Assembly: GCF_000179235.2 (NCBI RefSeq)
Contig: NZ_CP039373.1
Location: 434,032-498,031, forward strand
DNA: 64,000 nucleotides
Source of the DNA: Synechococcus sp. CB0101
GTDB lineage: Bacteria > Cyanobacteriota > Cyanobacteriia > PCC-6307 > Cyanobiaceae
Direction: 5' to 3'
A program made the translations under genes and the position numbers. A model generated the notes under the pieces. It saw only the letters and a list, made by a program, of their open reading frames with translations, ran no database searches and was not told where the DNA came from. Below are positions 1-7,508 of the stretch, piece after piece. How positions within the stretch are numbered: position 1 is the first letter of the stretch; every line of letters begins with the position of its first letter.

Positions 1-86
1 CAGGTGCCGCAGAGTGCCGGCTAGCCCTGGCTGTTTATCAGCAACGTGAAAGGTTTTGGATAACCCTTTCGCCTGAATGATGGCGC

Positions 87-446
87 TCACGGTGTCTGGC
101 AGGCCTGGCGGAAGCGCTCCAGTTCGCTCGGTGCCGCAGCCATTGCCGTGCGTTGCCATCGCTCAGCGCTGGCCACCTGCTCGCAGGCCAGATCATTTTC
201 CCCACGGTTGAACAAGTCTGTTGCTGACGCCAGTGCGCGTGTTACTTCGGCGTTCGCATCGGGGCTGTCTGGCGCCTTGGGCTTGGTCGCTGGTTGTTGG
301 GCTGGTGACGAGCCTGGCTCTGGGCTGGGTTGCCGGGGGCTGCATCCCACCAGCGCCAATGTCAGTGAGCCCAACACGAGGGCGGATGTAGGGATCAGCC
401 GATCACGCCAACGGGATCGCTTGGAACAGTCAGCCATACCAACCAT
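87..446 (-). CDS. Small predicted lipoprotein of unknown function
   Basis: A 119-residue protein with a basic N-terminus, a hydrophobic stretch at about residues 20-33 and a lipobox (L-V-G-C) with the acceptor cysteine at residue 35. This predicts export and lipid anchoring. A proline/serine/alanine-rich linker follows (about 36-65), then a short helical domain with two cysteines (CEQVASAERW and RQACQTP). I do not recognise the domain. A second in-frame ATG at 437 would shorten the N-terminus by three residues without affecting the signal. It ends 12 bp upstream in coordinate terms of the stop of the PyrF-PyrE fusion and is transcribed in the same direction, downstream of it. No function can be assigned. 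Confidence 0.7.
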   Translation of the reverse strand: MVGMADCSKRSRWRDRLIPTSALVLGSLTLALVGCSPRQPSPEPGSSPAQQPATKPKAPDSPDANAEVTRALASATDLFNRGENDLACEQVASAERWQRTAMAAAPSELERFRQACQTP

Positions 447-458
447 TGTGGTGCGTTG

Positions 459-1946
459 TCAGCCCAGCAGCGCCGCCTGGGTTGGATCCAGGCGACCGGC
501 TTTAAGTAGCACCTGCGTGATCCGCGGAATATCCAGCACGGCGTGCACCCGGTAGCCCTGGCTTTCCAACCGCTCACGGGCATGGCGGTCCCGTTCGCCA
601 CCATGGTCGATGAACACCACCACATCCTTCACCACCAACCCGGAGCTTTCGAGCTTGGCGATGCCTTCCAGCACGCTGCCGCCGGTGATCAAGATGTCGT
701 CCACCACCACAACTTGATCGCCTTCGTTGAAGTCGCCCTCGATGAGGCGCCGTGCCCCATGGGCCTTCACTTCCTTGCGGGGATAGATCAGGGGCTTATG
801 CAGGGCGAGGGATAACCCGGTGGCGGTGGGCAGTGATCCATAGGGAATGCCCGCAATGCGATCGAAGTTCAAGTGTTCGAGCAGACCGCTGTAGCCATGC
901 AGCACCCGATGGAAGAGATTGGGATCTGAAATGATCTGGCGCAGATCAATGTAGTAGTTGAACACTGCACCAGAAGCCTGCACATACTCTCCAAAGAGCA
1001 GGCAGCCGATGTCAAAGAGATCCACGATCAGCTCTTCCATTGCATCACCCGGAGCGGATGCTCCCTCAGCATCGGGCGTGGCATCCGCCAGCCAGAGTTC
1101 GCAACTGTTGGCGGATTGCTCCGGTTGCTGATCCAGCCACCGTTGGCGGCGGCGATTGATCAAACCCTTGAGGGCTTCGGCCTGTTCACTCAGGTCGTCT
1201 TCCACCAGCAGGTTCTGGGGCAAGGGAAGCAACAGGCCATCGGCGGCTTGATTGAGGCCGGCCTCCAGTAGGCCATCAAGCCGCTCTTCCTCGCTCCAGA
1301 TGCTGCGCAACATCAGCACCCGCTCTGGAGCCGCCTGGCGCACCTGGGCCAACACAGCAGGATCGCTGGTCCCCACTTCCAGGAGCAGCTGATCGGGCGT
1401 GCCCCAGAGCTGGCTTTCGCGCACGATCTGCAGAAACAGTGGATCGCTGTCGTTGGGGTGGTACTGAATGCGTTTGGCGGCTGGATTGGAGCTGCGGCAG
1501 GTGATCACCACGGCCTTATCCGCATAGAGCAGAAACGGCGCGGCGATGTCCTGCCCGGCCATCGGCGAGAGCGTGACCGCATCCACACCCAGATCTCGGA
1601 ACAGATAGTGCGCGAGGGCGGTGGAGGAATTCAGGTCGCCGTGTTTGGCGTCAATGATCAGGGGCAGATCACGGGGTACGAGATCCCGAACTTCCAGCAG
1701 GAGCTCCAATCCGAGTGGCCCCAAGGCCTGGTAGAAGCCCAGGCTCGCCTTGATGGCACACACATGGGGGCTGGTGGCTTCCACCACCGCTTTGATCCAA
1801 TGCCGGGCTTGGCTGAGAAAGGATCGATTGCCCATGCCGTGCCGTAAGGCCCAGTTCTGCAACATCTCCGGATTCGGGTCGAGACCCGTCATCAGGAGCG
1901 ACTGGCGCTCGGCGATGGCTTCAGTGAGTTGAACGAAGAAGCCCAT
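459..1946 (-). CDS. pyrF-pyrE: Bifunctional orotidine-5'-phosphate decarboxylase / orotate phosphoribosyltransferase
   Basis: A 495-residue fusion carrying the last two steps of UMP synthesis. The N-terminal half is a type-2 OMP decarboxylase: the catalytic signature D-A-K-x-G-D is at residues 99-104 and the substrate-loop region GLDPNP near residue 21. The C-terminal part, from about residue 290, is an orotate phosphoribosyltransferase with the PRPP-binding loop VVVVDDILITGG at 412-423 and the downstream DHGGER loop. In the PyrF-PyrE order orotate is converted to OMP by the C-terminal domain and decarboxylated by the N-terminal one. This fusion type is known in cyanobacteria. The ATG at 1946 gives a conserved-looking N-terminus. 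It probably shares a transcript with the small lipoprotein downstream. Confidence 0.93.
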   Translation of the reverse strand: MGFFVQLTEAIAERQSLLMTGLDPNPEMLQNWALRHGMGNRSFLSQARHWIKAVVEATSPHVCAIKASLGFYQALGPLGLELLLEVRDLVPRDLPLIIDAKHGDLNSSTALAHYLFRDLGVDAVTLSPMAGQDIAAPFLLYADKAVVITCRSSNPAAKRIQYHPNDSDPLFLQIVRESQLWGTPDQLLLEVGTSDPAVLAQVRQAAPERVLMLRSIWSEEERLDGLLEAGLNQAADGLLLPLPQNLLVEDDLSEQAEALKGLINRRRQRWLDQQPEQSANSCELWLADATPDAEGASAPGDAMEELIVDLFDIGCLLFGEYVQASGAVFNYYIDLRQIISDPNLFHRVLHGYSGLLEHLNFDRIAGIPYGSLPTATGLSLALHKPLIYPRKEVKAHGARRLIEGDFNEGDQVVVVDDILITGGSVLEGIAKLESSGLVVKDVVVFIDHGGERDRHARERLESQGYRVHAVLDIPRITQVLLKAGRLDPTQAALLG

Positions 1947-2118
1947 CCGCCGGACTGCGGCAAGGTTGTTGATAGGAGATCAGCGCCCCCCAGCGGTGGA
2001 TGTGGACACAGCTCGTAGCAAACAGACGGCAAGTGTTGCCGGGCAGGCTGTTGATCTGGCCCTGGCCCGTGGCCGCTCCTCTCGCCGCCTGATGTGATCC
2101 GGTCGCTGAGCCCATCCT
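1947..2118. other. Intergenic gap upstream of pyrF-pyrE
   Basis: About 170 bp separates the start of the PyrF-PyrE fusion from a small rightward open frame. It should hold the promoter of the pyr gene and possibly that of the small frame, but I see no convincing consensus boxes. A DnaA-box-like octamer (TGTGGACA on the plus strand) lies near position 1998. A single copy has little meaning. Confidence 0.3.
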
Positions 2119-2277
2119 GTGAACCGAGAGCTGGATCAACGCTGCCTCGAACTGGCCCTGGCCGATCTGCTCGAGCTGCACCCGCAACAACGTCGCCGCG
2201 CCTTGGATCAGTTCAGGGCCATCGATTCAGGCCTGGCCGACAAACTGCAGCTGGAGTTGCTGCTGCACCTCATCTGA
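2119..2277 (+). CDS. Possible small protein, 52 aa, unknown
   Basis: A GTG-initiated frame of 53 codons that would encode a leucine-rich, charged helical peptide starting MNRELDQRCLELALADLL and ending LLLHLI. It sits in the only gap between pyrF-pyrE and the metallopeptidase gene, and its codon third positions are GC-rich as in real genes here. No family is recognised, and only composition and position support it. The stop lies 36 bp from the convergent metallopeptidase stop. Confidence 0.4.
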   Translation: MNRELDQRCLELALADLLELHPQQRRRALDQFRAIDSGLADKLQLELLLHLI

Positions 2278-2313
2278 ACGGACATGTTGCAGCCACACCA
2301 CGCCACACCCGCT

Positions 2314-3432
2314 TTAACCCCTGATCCCGGCTGATTGGGTGCAATCGCGCTGCAGCAGTACCGGCGCCTGCCCCTTGCCATCGCGGCTGACGGGTTGGGG
2401 ATCAAAGTCATCGTCGCTCACATCGAAGCTGCCGTTGTCGCAATGGAGCGTGAGCCGACGCTGGGTGTAGCTCCCATCGGCGCGGCCTTTGCCCTGCTGT
2501 GCCGCCATACCGATGCATTGCTGCTGGTTGCCCCACACGCAGCTGGCCGCCCCCAGCAACCCTCCGATCAGGTTGGTGGCGATCTGTTGGCCGCGTTCAA
2601 TCTCAAAGCGGCGCACGTCGTAGCGGCGCCGCCCCAACTGGCGATCTTCACCTGAAACCTTGAGCGCTCGGCTGAAGGTTTCGCTGGTGTCCACCGTCCA
2701 CTCCCCCAGCTTCTGGCCGGGTCGCAGCTGACTGGTGAGGCCGCGAGTGAGGGCCTGAAAGCGATCTTTGGGATAGCCGTGGTGCTGGGCCGCCAGCCGC
2801 TCGTAATCCCCCATCTCAAACAGCAGATTCGCGGTCTGTGTGAACTCATCCACGCTGATGGCCCCCTGGCTGAGCATCCAGCCGAGAAACACGCCTGTGC
2901 GCCAGTCAGCCGCCAGCTCTTCCTGTTTCACCGTTAGCCCAAGCCCGCCTTGGAAGGGGCCCCGACCCTGCTCGCGGTTCACATGGTGACCCCATTCATG
3001 GGCCAAGACGGCCAGATCCAGCAGCAGCAGTTCACGATCGGTTTTGCCCTTGGCGCTGCGTACGCTGCGGCGCAGATTGAGCGCCATCGCCAGTTCCTGG
3101 CTGGGGGGGCAGTAGTAGGCCATCGGGTGGGCCACGCGCCGCACCCCACATCCTTCGGCGCGATCCCCAGAAAACAGCAATGTGGGCTGCTGCTTGCTGG
3201 CCCAGAAGCGATGCAGCAGGTTGTGGCCTTGCCGCAGGTATCGCTCGCGCAGCTGCTTGGGCCCACCGGTTCGGCGCAACTGCTCGAGTTGCTGCGCCTC
3301 CGCCTGGGTGGGAAGCGTTAACCCTGGTGGTGGTCCCTGACCTGGCGCCCAGGGCTGGCCGACTGCGGAGTTCTGGCTGCTAACGAGTGTCAGCAGAAGG
3401 GCCGTCAAGCAATGGCGGCGGAGGCGGAACAT
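2314..3432 (-). CDS. Secreted neutral zinc metallopeptidase (YpfJ/Zn_peptidase-like)
   Basis: A 372-residue protein with a short N-terminal hydrophobic export signal (about residues 5-25) and a clear zincin motif HEWGHH at residues 145-150, in the context LAVLAHEWGHHVNREQG. An acidic segment EELAADWRTG (about 171-180) fits the third metal-ligand region of the YpfJ-type neutral zinc metallopeptidase family. The frame stays open far upstream, but the ATG at 3432 directly precedes the signal peptide and clears the neighbouring rhomboid gene, so I chose it. It is the last gene of a leftward operon, 26 bp after the rhomboid stop. The substrate is unknown, and the location is probably periplasmic or envelope. 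Confidence 0.82.
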   Translation of the reverse strand: MFRLRRHCLTALLLTLVSSQNSAVGQPWAPGQGPPPGLTLPTQAEAQQLEQLRRTGGPKQLRERYLRQGHNLLHRFWASKQQPTLLFSGDRAEGCGVRRVAHPMAYYCPPSQELAMALNLRRSVRSAKGKTDRELLLLDLAVLAHEWGHHVNREQGRGPFQGGLGLTVKQEELAADWRTGVFLGWMLSQGAISVDEFTQTANLLFEMGDYERLAAQHHGYPKDRFQALTRGLTSQLRPGQKLGEWTVDTSETFSRALKVSGEDRQLGRRRYDVRRFEIERGQQIATNLIGGLLGAASCVWGNQQQCIGMAAQQGKGRADGSYTQRRLTLHCDNGSFDVSDDDFDPQPVSRDGKGQAPVLLQRDCTQSAGIRG

Positions 3433-3458
3433 GCCGGGTGCGATGGCTTGGCTGAGTT

Positions 3459-4034
3459 TTACCGGCGCTTGGCACTGGCTGGTTCGCTTTGTCGCTGAAC
3501 GGCCCAAGCGGCGAGTACCCCGCCTGTAAAACCACTCGCATGGCCGATCCAGCTGACACCGGCTGGTGAAAACAGCGGGATCAAGCTGGGAAGCACCCCC
3601 CCGTAGCTCACCAGGGCAAGCACAGATAGCATCAACGACAACGGCCGTTTCTCCAGCCAGCCGATCACCAGTAGATAGCCCAGTAGCCCGTACACCACTC
3701 CTGAGAGGCCATGGCTGGCTGTCGGCCAGAACCACCACACCGGCAGGGCGCTGAGCATCACACCCACCCAAACGGCGAGGTAGTCGCGGCGGCTTTTGGC
3801 CAGTACCAGCCACGACAGCGGCAGAAACATCAGGCTGTTGGCCAGGAGGTGGCCAAAGCCGCCGTGGCTGAAGGGAGCTGTGAGCACCCCCAGCCATGGC
3901 CCTCGCGGTGTCATGGGTAGGTTCCAGGAGCCGCCGAACAGCAGCTGATCGATCAGCTCCTGGGTCCAGGGGATGACAAGGATCAGCGGCGGGATCAGCA
4001 AGTTGGTGCGCAGCCCGGTGAGCCGTTCAGCCAC
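3459..4034 (-). CDS. Rhomboid-family intramembrane serine protease
   Basis: A 191-residue multi-pass membrane protein, starting at a GTG whose first eight bases overlap the end of the upstream gene (GTGGCTGA). Rhomboid hallmarks are in order: HLLANS (residues 62-67) in TM2, the serine motif HGLSG with Ser111 preceding a helix, and the catalytic histidine motif GHASGFTGG with His165 in the last helix. It is a short, core six-helix form without a cytosolic domain. Substrates cannot be read from sequence. Tight coupling to an unknown protein and a PPC-glutaredoxin fusion upstream, and a zinc metallopeptidase downstream, suggests shared envelope proteostasis (inference). Confidence 0.85.
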   Translation of the reverse strand: MAERLTGLRTNLLIPPLILVIPWTQELIDQLLFGGSWNLPMTPRGPWLGVLTAPFSHGGFGHLLANSLMFLPLSWLVLAKSRRDYLAVWVGVMLSALPVWWFWPTASHGLSGVVYGLLGYLLVIGWLEKRPLSLMLSVLALVSYGGVLPSLIPLFSPAGVSWIGHASGFTGGVLAAWAVQRQSEPASAKRR

Positions 4035-4596
4035 AGTTGCGCCCCTCCAGGCTGAGCTGGCAGTGCAACACCGCCAGGGCCTCATCGGGCAATCCCAGAA
4101 ACCGATCGAACCAGGCTTCACCAGTGGGCTCGATCAGGGCAGCACCCACAAGCACTCCGGGTTGTGAGCCCATGAGCCGCCGCCCTTGGCGTTGGTGCCG
4201 CTGGCTCTGCATGGCTTCTGTGGTGAGTCGCGTCTTCACCACAAGATCCGGCGCGGTGATGCTCAGTCCGCGTGCCAGTCCAGCTCGAAAGCGAAAGCAC
4301 GCCTGGAAGTCCAGCTCCAGCTCTCCTGATGCGGGCACGTAACGACCGCCCAAGGCCACGGGATGGATGGCGACAGACAGCCCCGGTGGCAAGGGCAAGC
4401 CCAGAAAGCGCGTGGTGCGCCAATTGAGGGCGGGAATGCTCGTGCTCTGCGCCGAGAACTCCAGGACGTGCTCTTCGTCTATGCCGGCCTGGCTTCGGCC
4501 ATTGGCCTGGCCGCCACAAGCGTTGTAGTGGAAGCGCGGGTAGCCGCCGATCACGAGCTCACAGCCTGGGAGGGTTGTGAGCCGACAGTCAGCCAT
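4027..4596 (-). CDS. Conserved hypothetical protein, 189 aa
   Basis: A soluble protein of 189 residues beginning MADCRLTTLPGCELVIGGYPRFHYNACGG. It has no signal peptide or membrane segment. The middle (about residues 65-125) alternates hydrophobic and polar residues as in a beta-rich fold (LSVAIHPVALGGRYVPASGELELDF), and the C-terminus carries WFDRFLGLPDEALAVLHCQLSLEG. I do not recognise the family. Its ATG overlaps the stop of the upstream PPC-glutaredoxin gene by 8 bp (ATGGCTGA), and its own stop overlaps the rhomboid start in the same way, so it is a translationally coupled member of the operon. The start is fixed by this overlap. A longer open frame upstream is merely the neighbour read in another frame. 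Confidence 0.75.
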   Translation of the reverse strand: MADCRLTTLPGCELVIGGYPRFHYNACGGQANGRSQAGIDEEHVLEFSAQSTSIPALNWRTTRFLGLPLPPGLSVAIHPVALGGRYVPASGELELDFQACFRFRAGLARGLSITAPDLVVKTRLTTEAMQSQRHQRQGRRLMGSQPGVLVGAALIEPTGEAWFDRFLGLPDEALAVLHCQLSLEGRNCG

Positions 4597-5161
4597 GGCG
4601 GAGGTCCTGGAGTGCGCCTTGGCTCTGGAGCGCGGCCAGTTCGGGGTAACCACCGATGGCCTGTCCATCGATCCAGATCTGAGGCAGGGATCCTGAACTG
4701 GGTGCAATCAGCTCGTATTGGATGCCCAGCCCCTGCAGGAGGCGTTCGGTGCGGCGCGACCAGGCGCACCCATCAGCCAGGGCGACCTGCACCCGTACAG
4801 CTTCGGGCGCTGCGGGTTGGATCGTTGGGGCGGCTTGACCCAAGAACGCCACCAGCAAATCGGCGCCCTTGAGAACCACGCTTCCGTGCTCGAGGTGGCC
4901 TCCCCACACCTGACAGCCCGGATCCGACAGGCTCAGATGCAGATGAACGCCCTGAGGAGAGAGCGTGCCCTGCAGGGTGATGATTTCAAGCTCGCCTCTC
5001 ACAAGAGTTGGTTCCTCCTGGCCTGGGCAGGCAAAGCAAGCCTGGCTGAGATTGCCCACCACGCTCAGCACGAAACCCGAGGCCTGCTCCGATGCCGCCA
5101 GCTGCTCCAGGCTGGCCCGAAGATCAGCGCCGGCCTCGAGGTGAAGGGGCAGTGCCCGCAT
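4589..5161 (-). CDS. PPC/DUF296 domain fused to a CxxS glutaredoxin-like domain
   Basis: A 190-residue two-domain protein. Residues 1-107 match the PPC (plants and prokaryotes conserved, DUF296) fold: LEIITLQGTLS, the HLH metal-ligand pair H73/H75 in GVHLHLSLSD, and VWGGHLEHG at 86-93. Residues 122-188 look like a glutaredoxin: a redox-site segment GCAWSRRTERLL with Cys132 and Ser135 (CxxS instead of CxxC), a cis-proline segment LPQIWIDG (Pro160) and the glutathione-site glycines IGGYPEL (170-171). PPC domains are known from DNA-binding and small-molecule-binding proteins. A glutaredoxin appended to one is unusual, and the CxxS site predicts monothiol chemistry or Fe-S/glutathione binding (inference). 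It heads an overlapping gene set with the hypothetical and rhomboid genes downstream. Confidence 0.8.
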   Translation of the reverse strand: MRALPLHLEAGADLRASLEQLAASEQASGFVLSVVGNLSQACFACPGQEEPTLVRGELEIITLQGTLSPQGVHLHLSLSDPGCQVWGGHLEHGSVVLKGADLLVAFLGQAAPTIQPAAPEAVRVQVALADGCAWSRRTERLLQGLGIQYELIAPSSGSLPQIWIDGQAIGGYPELAALQSQGALQDLRHG

Positions 5162-5167
5162 GGCCGT

Positions 5168-5326
5168 TCAGGCGCTGAGAAGCTCCGAGGGTACCCACTG
5201 AGCCAGGCGCTGTTCGTGCCTCACCAGCTGGTAGCGGTTGAAGTCGCTGGGTTGACGGTGATAGCGGCCCTTCAGCTCCTGCAGCTCCTGGCGCATGGCA
5301 TGCAGTACGGGGTTGTTCTCGTTCAA
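5168..5326 (-). CDS. Small conserved-looking protein, 52 aa
   Basis: A 52-codon frame opening with TTG at 5326 and encoding a charged helical peptide that includes MRQELQELKGRYHRQPS and ends QWVPSELLSA. An internal ATG at 5296 is an alternative start giving 42 residues. It ends 6 bp before the ATG of the PPC-glutaredoxin gene and lies just downstream of a plausible promoter, so it would be the first gene of this operon. Composition and position support it. No function is recognised. Confidence 0.55.
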   Translation of the reverse strand: MNENNPVLHAMRQELQELKGRYHRQPSDFNRYQLVRHEQRLAQWVPSELLSA

Positions 5327-5350
5327 CGGAACCTGTCAGAGCTTGAGAAA

Positions 5351-5380
5351 ATCTTAAGACGGTTGATCCTGTTTTGTCTC
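5351..5380 (-). promoter_or_regulatory. Candidate sigma70-type promoter for the leftward operon
   Basis: Reading leftward, GAGACA (complement of 5375-5380) and TAAGAT (complement of 5351-5356) are separated by 18 bp. The -10 box is a good match to TATAAT and the -35 box is weak. It lies about 25 bp upstream of the TTG start at 5326. The surrounding AT-rich patch stands out from the GC-rich background. Confidence 0.4.
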
Positions 5381-5456
5381 GTCTTGCGTCTCAGCGCTGC
5401 TGTGGCGCTTGATCTCTTCACGCTCTTGATGCGGCAGCGTTCTGGATCGCTTGCCC

Positions 5457-5567
5457 CTAGTGCGGCCAAAGCAATTCCAGGCTGAGCGCTGCAGCGGCCG
5501 CCACGGCGCCGGCGACCGCAATTCTGGGGAGCGCTTTGGCCAGCACCAGAAATCCGCTTGGAATCAC
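5457..5567 (-). CDS. Possible tiny hydrophobic protein, 36 aa
   Basis: A GTG-started frame of 37 codons encoding one hydrophobic, alanine-rich segment (FLVLAKALPRIAVAGAVAA and following), which would make a single transmembrane helix. It fills part of an otherwise empty 260 bp stretch. There is no strong ribosome-binding site and no family recognition. It could easily be chance, because alanine/valine runs are common in GC-rich shadow frames. Confidence 0.22.
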   Translation of the reverse strand: MIPSGFLVLAKALPRIAVAGAVAAAAALSLELLWPH

Positions 5568-5591
5568 GGCTCAGCCCCCGCTGGAGAGCCA

Positions 5592-5819
5592 TCACTCCAG
5601 CATTGCTGCTTCGGTTGATGCCGTGTTGTTGAGCACAGCCGACTGTGGGGGACGGCTATTGGTGCCGCGCAGCGGCGGCTCCAGGGCAATCACGACCACG
5701 CGGCAGGCGGGAAACAGCTCCTGTGCTGCCAGTTGGGCCTGGGCGTGGCTTTGGGCGTGCATCACCATCGTGGTCACCCCTGCGCCGGTGTGCACATGGA
5801 GCTGGCAGAGGAAGGCCAC
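5592..5819 (-). CDS. Small conserved-looking protein, 75 aa
   Basis: A GTG-initiated 75-residue protein beginning MAFLCQLHVHTGAGVTTMV. The first 55 residues read like a compact alpha/beta module: a strand (LCQLHVHT), a helix rich in alanine and glutamine (HAQSHAQAQLAAQELF) and a strand (RVVVIAL). A low-complexity tail follows. This layout resembles small stand-alone proteins seen in marine Synechococcus, but I cannot name a family. It is divergent from the DUF1400-like gene at 5961, so the roughly 140 bp between them should contain both promoters. Confidence 0.5.
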   Translation of the reverse strand: MAFLCQLHVHTGAGVTTMVMHAQSHAQAQLAAQELFPACRVVVIALEPPLRGTNSRPPQSAVLNNTASTEAAMLE

Positions 5820-5960
5820 AACCGTTGCCAGTGGACGACCACCAGGCTGTCACAGCAGTTGCGGGATGGCCTCCTGTGCATCGCGTTCGCACCCGAATGC
5901 TGCAAGCGGGATGACGACTCTTTGAACAGTGTCTATGAATCGGGTGCGAGGAGCTTTCCC

Positions 5961-6551
5961 ATGCTGAAACCCATTGCTGTTGTTGCCGCCACTGGCATCG
6001 TGTTCGCCGGCGCAGCTCAGGCCATTCCGCTCACAGCTCGCACGGTGTGTGTGAATTGCCTGGGACCACGCTCTGATGTGCTCAACCCTCTCGAAGGCAC
6101 CAATGACACCCCGGTGCCCAATGGCCTGATCGCAGGCTCCGGCTATACCCGTGATGAGCTCCAGGCCGGGCTCACCAAGTCCTACTCCGTGGACGTGGTT
6201 GCTGTTGCTGACTTCCTCTACAGCGACAAGGGTGTTCAGTTCCTCGGCGACAGCATCGGCCAGAACAACTACACCCCTTATTACAGCCAGCAGAAGGCGC
6301 TGGAAGCTGTGCGCAGCGCCATCATCCTTGACTCCGTCGATGGGCAGCTGTCCGGCTTCGGGATGATGAATGTGCTCCCCGTGGATGAGCGTCTGCAGGG
6401 TGCGATGAACGTCTGCAACGTGGATGCATCCAATACCCAGCGCAAGACATCGCTGCTCAGCTGGTATGTGAACACCCCCGCTTGCATCGCTGCCTACACC
6501 CAGGTCAGCGAATCCGCTGCTCCTGCCGCGCCGGTTCGCGGTCTCTGGTGA
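5961..6551 (+). CDS. Exported protein resembling a stand-alone DUF1400 domain
   Basis: A 196-residue protein with a clean signal peptide (MLKPIAVVAATGIVFAGAAQA, cleavage after about residue 21). The ATG at 5961 has a purine-rich ribosome-binding site (gagGAGc). The mature part, SVDVVAVADFLYSDKGVQFL followed by ALEAVRSAIILDSVDGQLSG and MMNVLPV, resembles the cyanobacterial DUF1400 region that normally precedes an alpha/beta hydrolase domain. Here the hydrolase is absent. There is a CVNC pair at residues 30-33 plus two later cysteines near 152 and 175, so disulfides are possible in the periplasm. A strong terminator follows at once, so it is probably monocistronic. A full-length DUF1400 hydrolase lies 1.1 kb downstream. 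Confidence 0.75.
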   Translation: MLKPIAVVAATGIVFAGAAQAIPLTARTVCVNCLGPRSDVLNPLEGTNDTPVPNGLIAGSGYTRDELQAGLTKSYSVDVVAVADFLYSDKGVQFLGDSIGQNNYTPYYSQQKALEAVRSAIILDSVDGQLSGFGMMNVLPVDERLQGAMNVCNVDASNTQRKTSLLSWYVNTPACIAAYTQVSESAAPAAPVRGLW

Positions 6552-6591
6552 GTTCACCCCGCAAGACGGATCTCGTCTCTGCCACCATCTC

Positions 6592-6619
6592 AAGCTCCGG
6601 CTTTGCCGGGGCTTTTTTT
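6592..6619 (+). terminator. Rho-independent terminator after the DUF1400-like gene
   Basis: A 10-bp arm AAGCTCCGGC (6592-6601), a TTT loop, and the complementary arm GCCGGGGCTT (6605-6614, one G-T wobble), running into about seven T residues. It lies 40 bp past the stop at 6551 and ends transcription before the next gene at 6640. Confidence 0.85.
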
Positions 6620-6639
6620 AGGTCCTGCCGCCACAGCTG

Positions 6640-7053
6640 ATGAGTCGTTTGCGTCATGGCATGCGCCGCACTGTTCTGGTGGGGGCCTCCCTGCTGCGGG
6701 ATGCAGGCGCTGGTGTGCGGGATGCGGTGTCTGAGCTCTCGGCGGCCCAAGGCCAGTCAGCCCAACTCGAGCGTGAGCTCGAGTTGGCGCGTCAGCAGGG
6801 CCGCTGGCTCAGCGATGACGAACGGGCTGAGCTGCTGATCCAAGACCAGCGCCGTGCTCAGCGGCGACGCACCCTGCTGTTGCTGGCCGTGGCCTCGCTG
6901 TTGATTCCTCCGTTGTGGCCGTTGCTGCCCATCTGGATGGGTTTGCTTTGGTGGCCGGTCACAACACGTCGGGTGATCGTTGTGCTCTTGGCGGGAGCGA
7001 GCGCCGTGGTCGCCCTGTTGGTGGTGCTGTTGGTATGGCTGCTGCTCCGATGA
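6640..7053 (+). CDS. Two-helix membrane protein of unknown function
   Basis: A 137-residue protein. The N-terminal 75 residues are soluble, charged and probably coiled-coil (SAQLERELELARQQGRWLSDDERAELL), followed by an arginine-rich patch (QRRAQRRRT). Two hydrophobic segments come next, at about 77-102 and 110-136, separated by TTRRV. It is therefore likely membrane-anchored by a C-terminal hairpin with a cytoplasmic coiled coil. No family is recognised. The stop overlaps the next start as ATGA (7050-7053), which indicates translational coupling. Confidence 0.72.
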   Translation: MSRLRHGMRRTVLVGASLLRDAGAGVRDAVSELSAAQGQSAQLERELELARQQGRWLSDDERAELLIQDQRRAQRRRTLLLLAVASLLIPPLWPLLPIWMGLLWWPVTTRRVIVVLLAGASAVVALLVVLLVWLLLR

Positions 7054-7508
7054 CCCGCTCTGCCTTTCTGAGCTGGTTCCATCCGGATCTCCTGGAGGAT
7101 CGTCTTCTGCATGGTTGCGCCCTCTGGCAGGTGATCACGGCGTTGGGGCTTCCCTCCGAAGCCACGCCAGCTCCCACCAGCTGGCCCGTCAGTGAAGTGT
7201 CCTGGTTCGGCCTTGGCTTGGCTGTCGGCTCGGCCAAGGCCGATCAGCAGCGGCCTGCTGTCTTCCGGCTGGGGAGTCGTTCCTTGCAAGCCCAACTCTT
7301 TTGCCTGCTCGATCCGTCGCAACCCTCTGGTGACGCCGCCGATCCGGATCCCCTGGATCCGGATCAGTGGTGCTACTGGCTGGTGCCGTTCCACCAGTTG
7401 CATCCGGAGCGGCAGACCATCGGTGTCGCACCCTTGATCCGCGCCCATGGTGCGGGCCTTCGCTGCGACCAGTTGCCATCTGCCTTCCGCGCGCTCGTCA
7501 GTCCATGA
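7050..7508 (+). CDS. Hypothetical protein, 152 aa
   Basis: A soluble 152-residue protein from an ATG at 7050 that overlaps the upstream stop (ATGA). It is rich in tryptophan and proline with no signal peptide. Features include MTRSAFLSWFHPDLLEDRLLHG at the start and a later run DQWCYWLVPFHQLHPERQTIGV. I recognise no domain. Its own stop overlaps the following ATG as ATGA (7505-7508), so it is the second of three coupled genes. An earlier in-frame ATG at 7035 is possible but would overlap the membrane protein further. Confidence 0.65.
   Translation: MTRSAFLSWFHPDLLEDRLLHGCALWQVITALGLPSEATPAPTSWPVSEVSWFGLGLAVGSAKADQQRPAVFRLGSRSLQAQLFCLLDPSQPSGDAADPDPLDPDQWCYWLVPFHQLHPERQTIGVAPLIRAHGAGLRCDQLPSAFRALVSP

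Noticed and set aside
3433-3897. N-terminal extension of the zinc metallopeptidase by 155 residues
   Set aside because: The upstream frame overlaps the rhomboid gene, has shadow-frame composition (arginine/proline/glycine-rich, no pattern), and a normal signal peptide starts at 3432.
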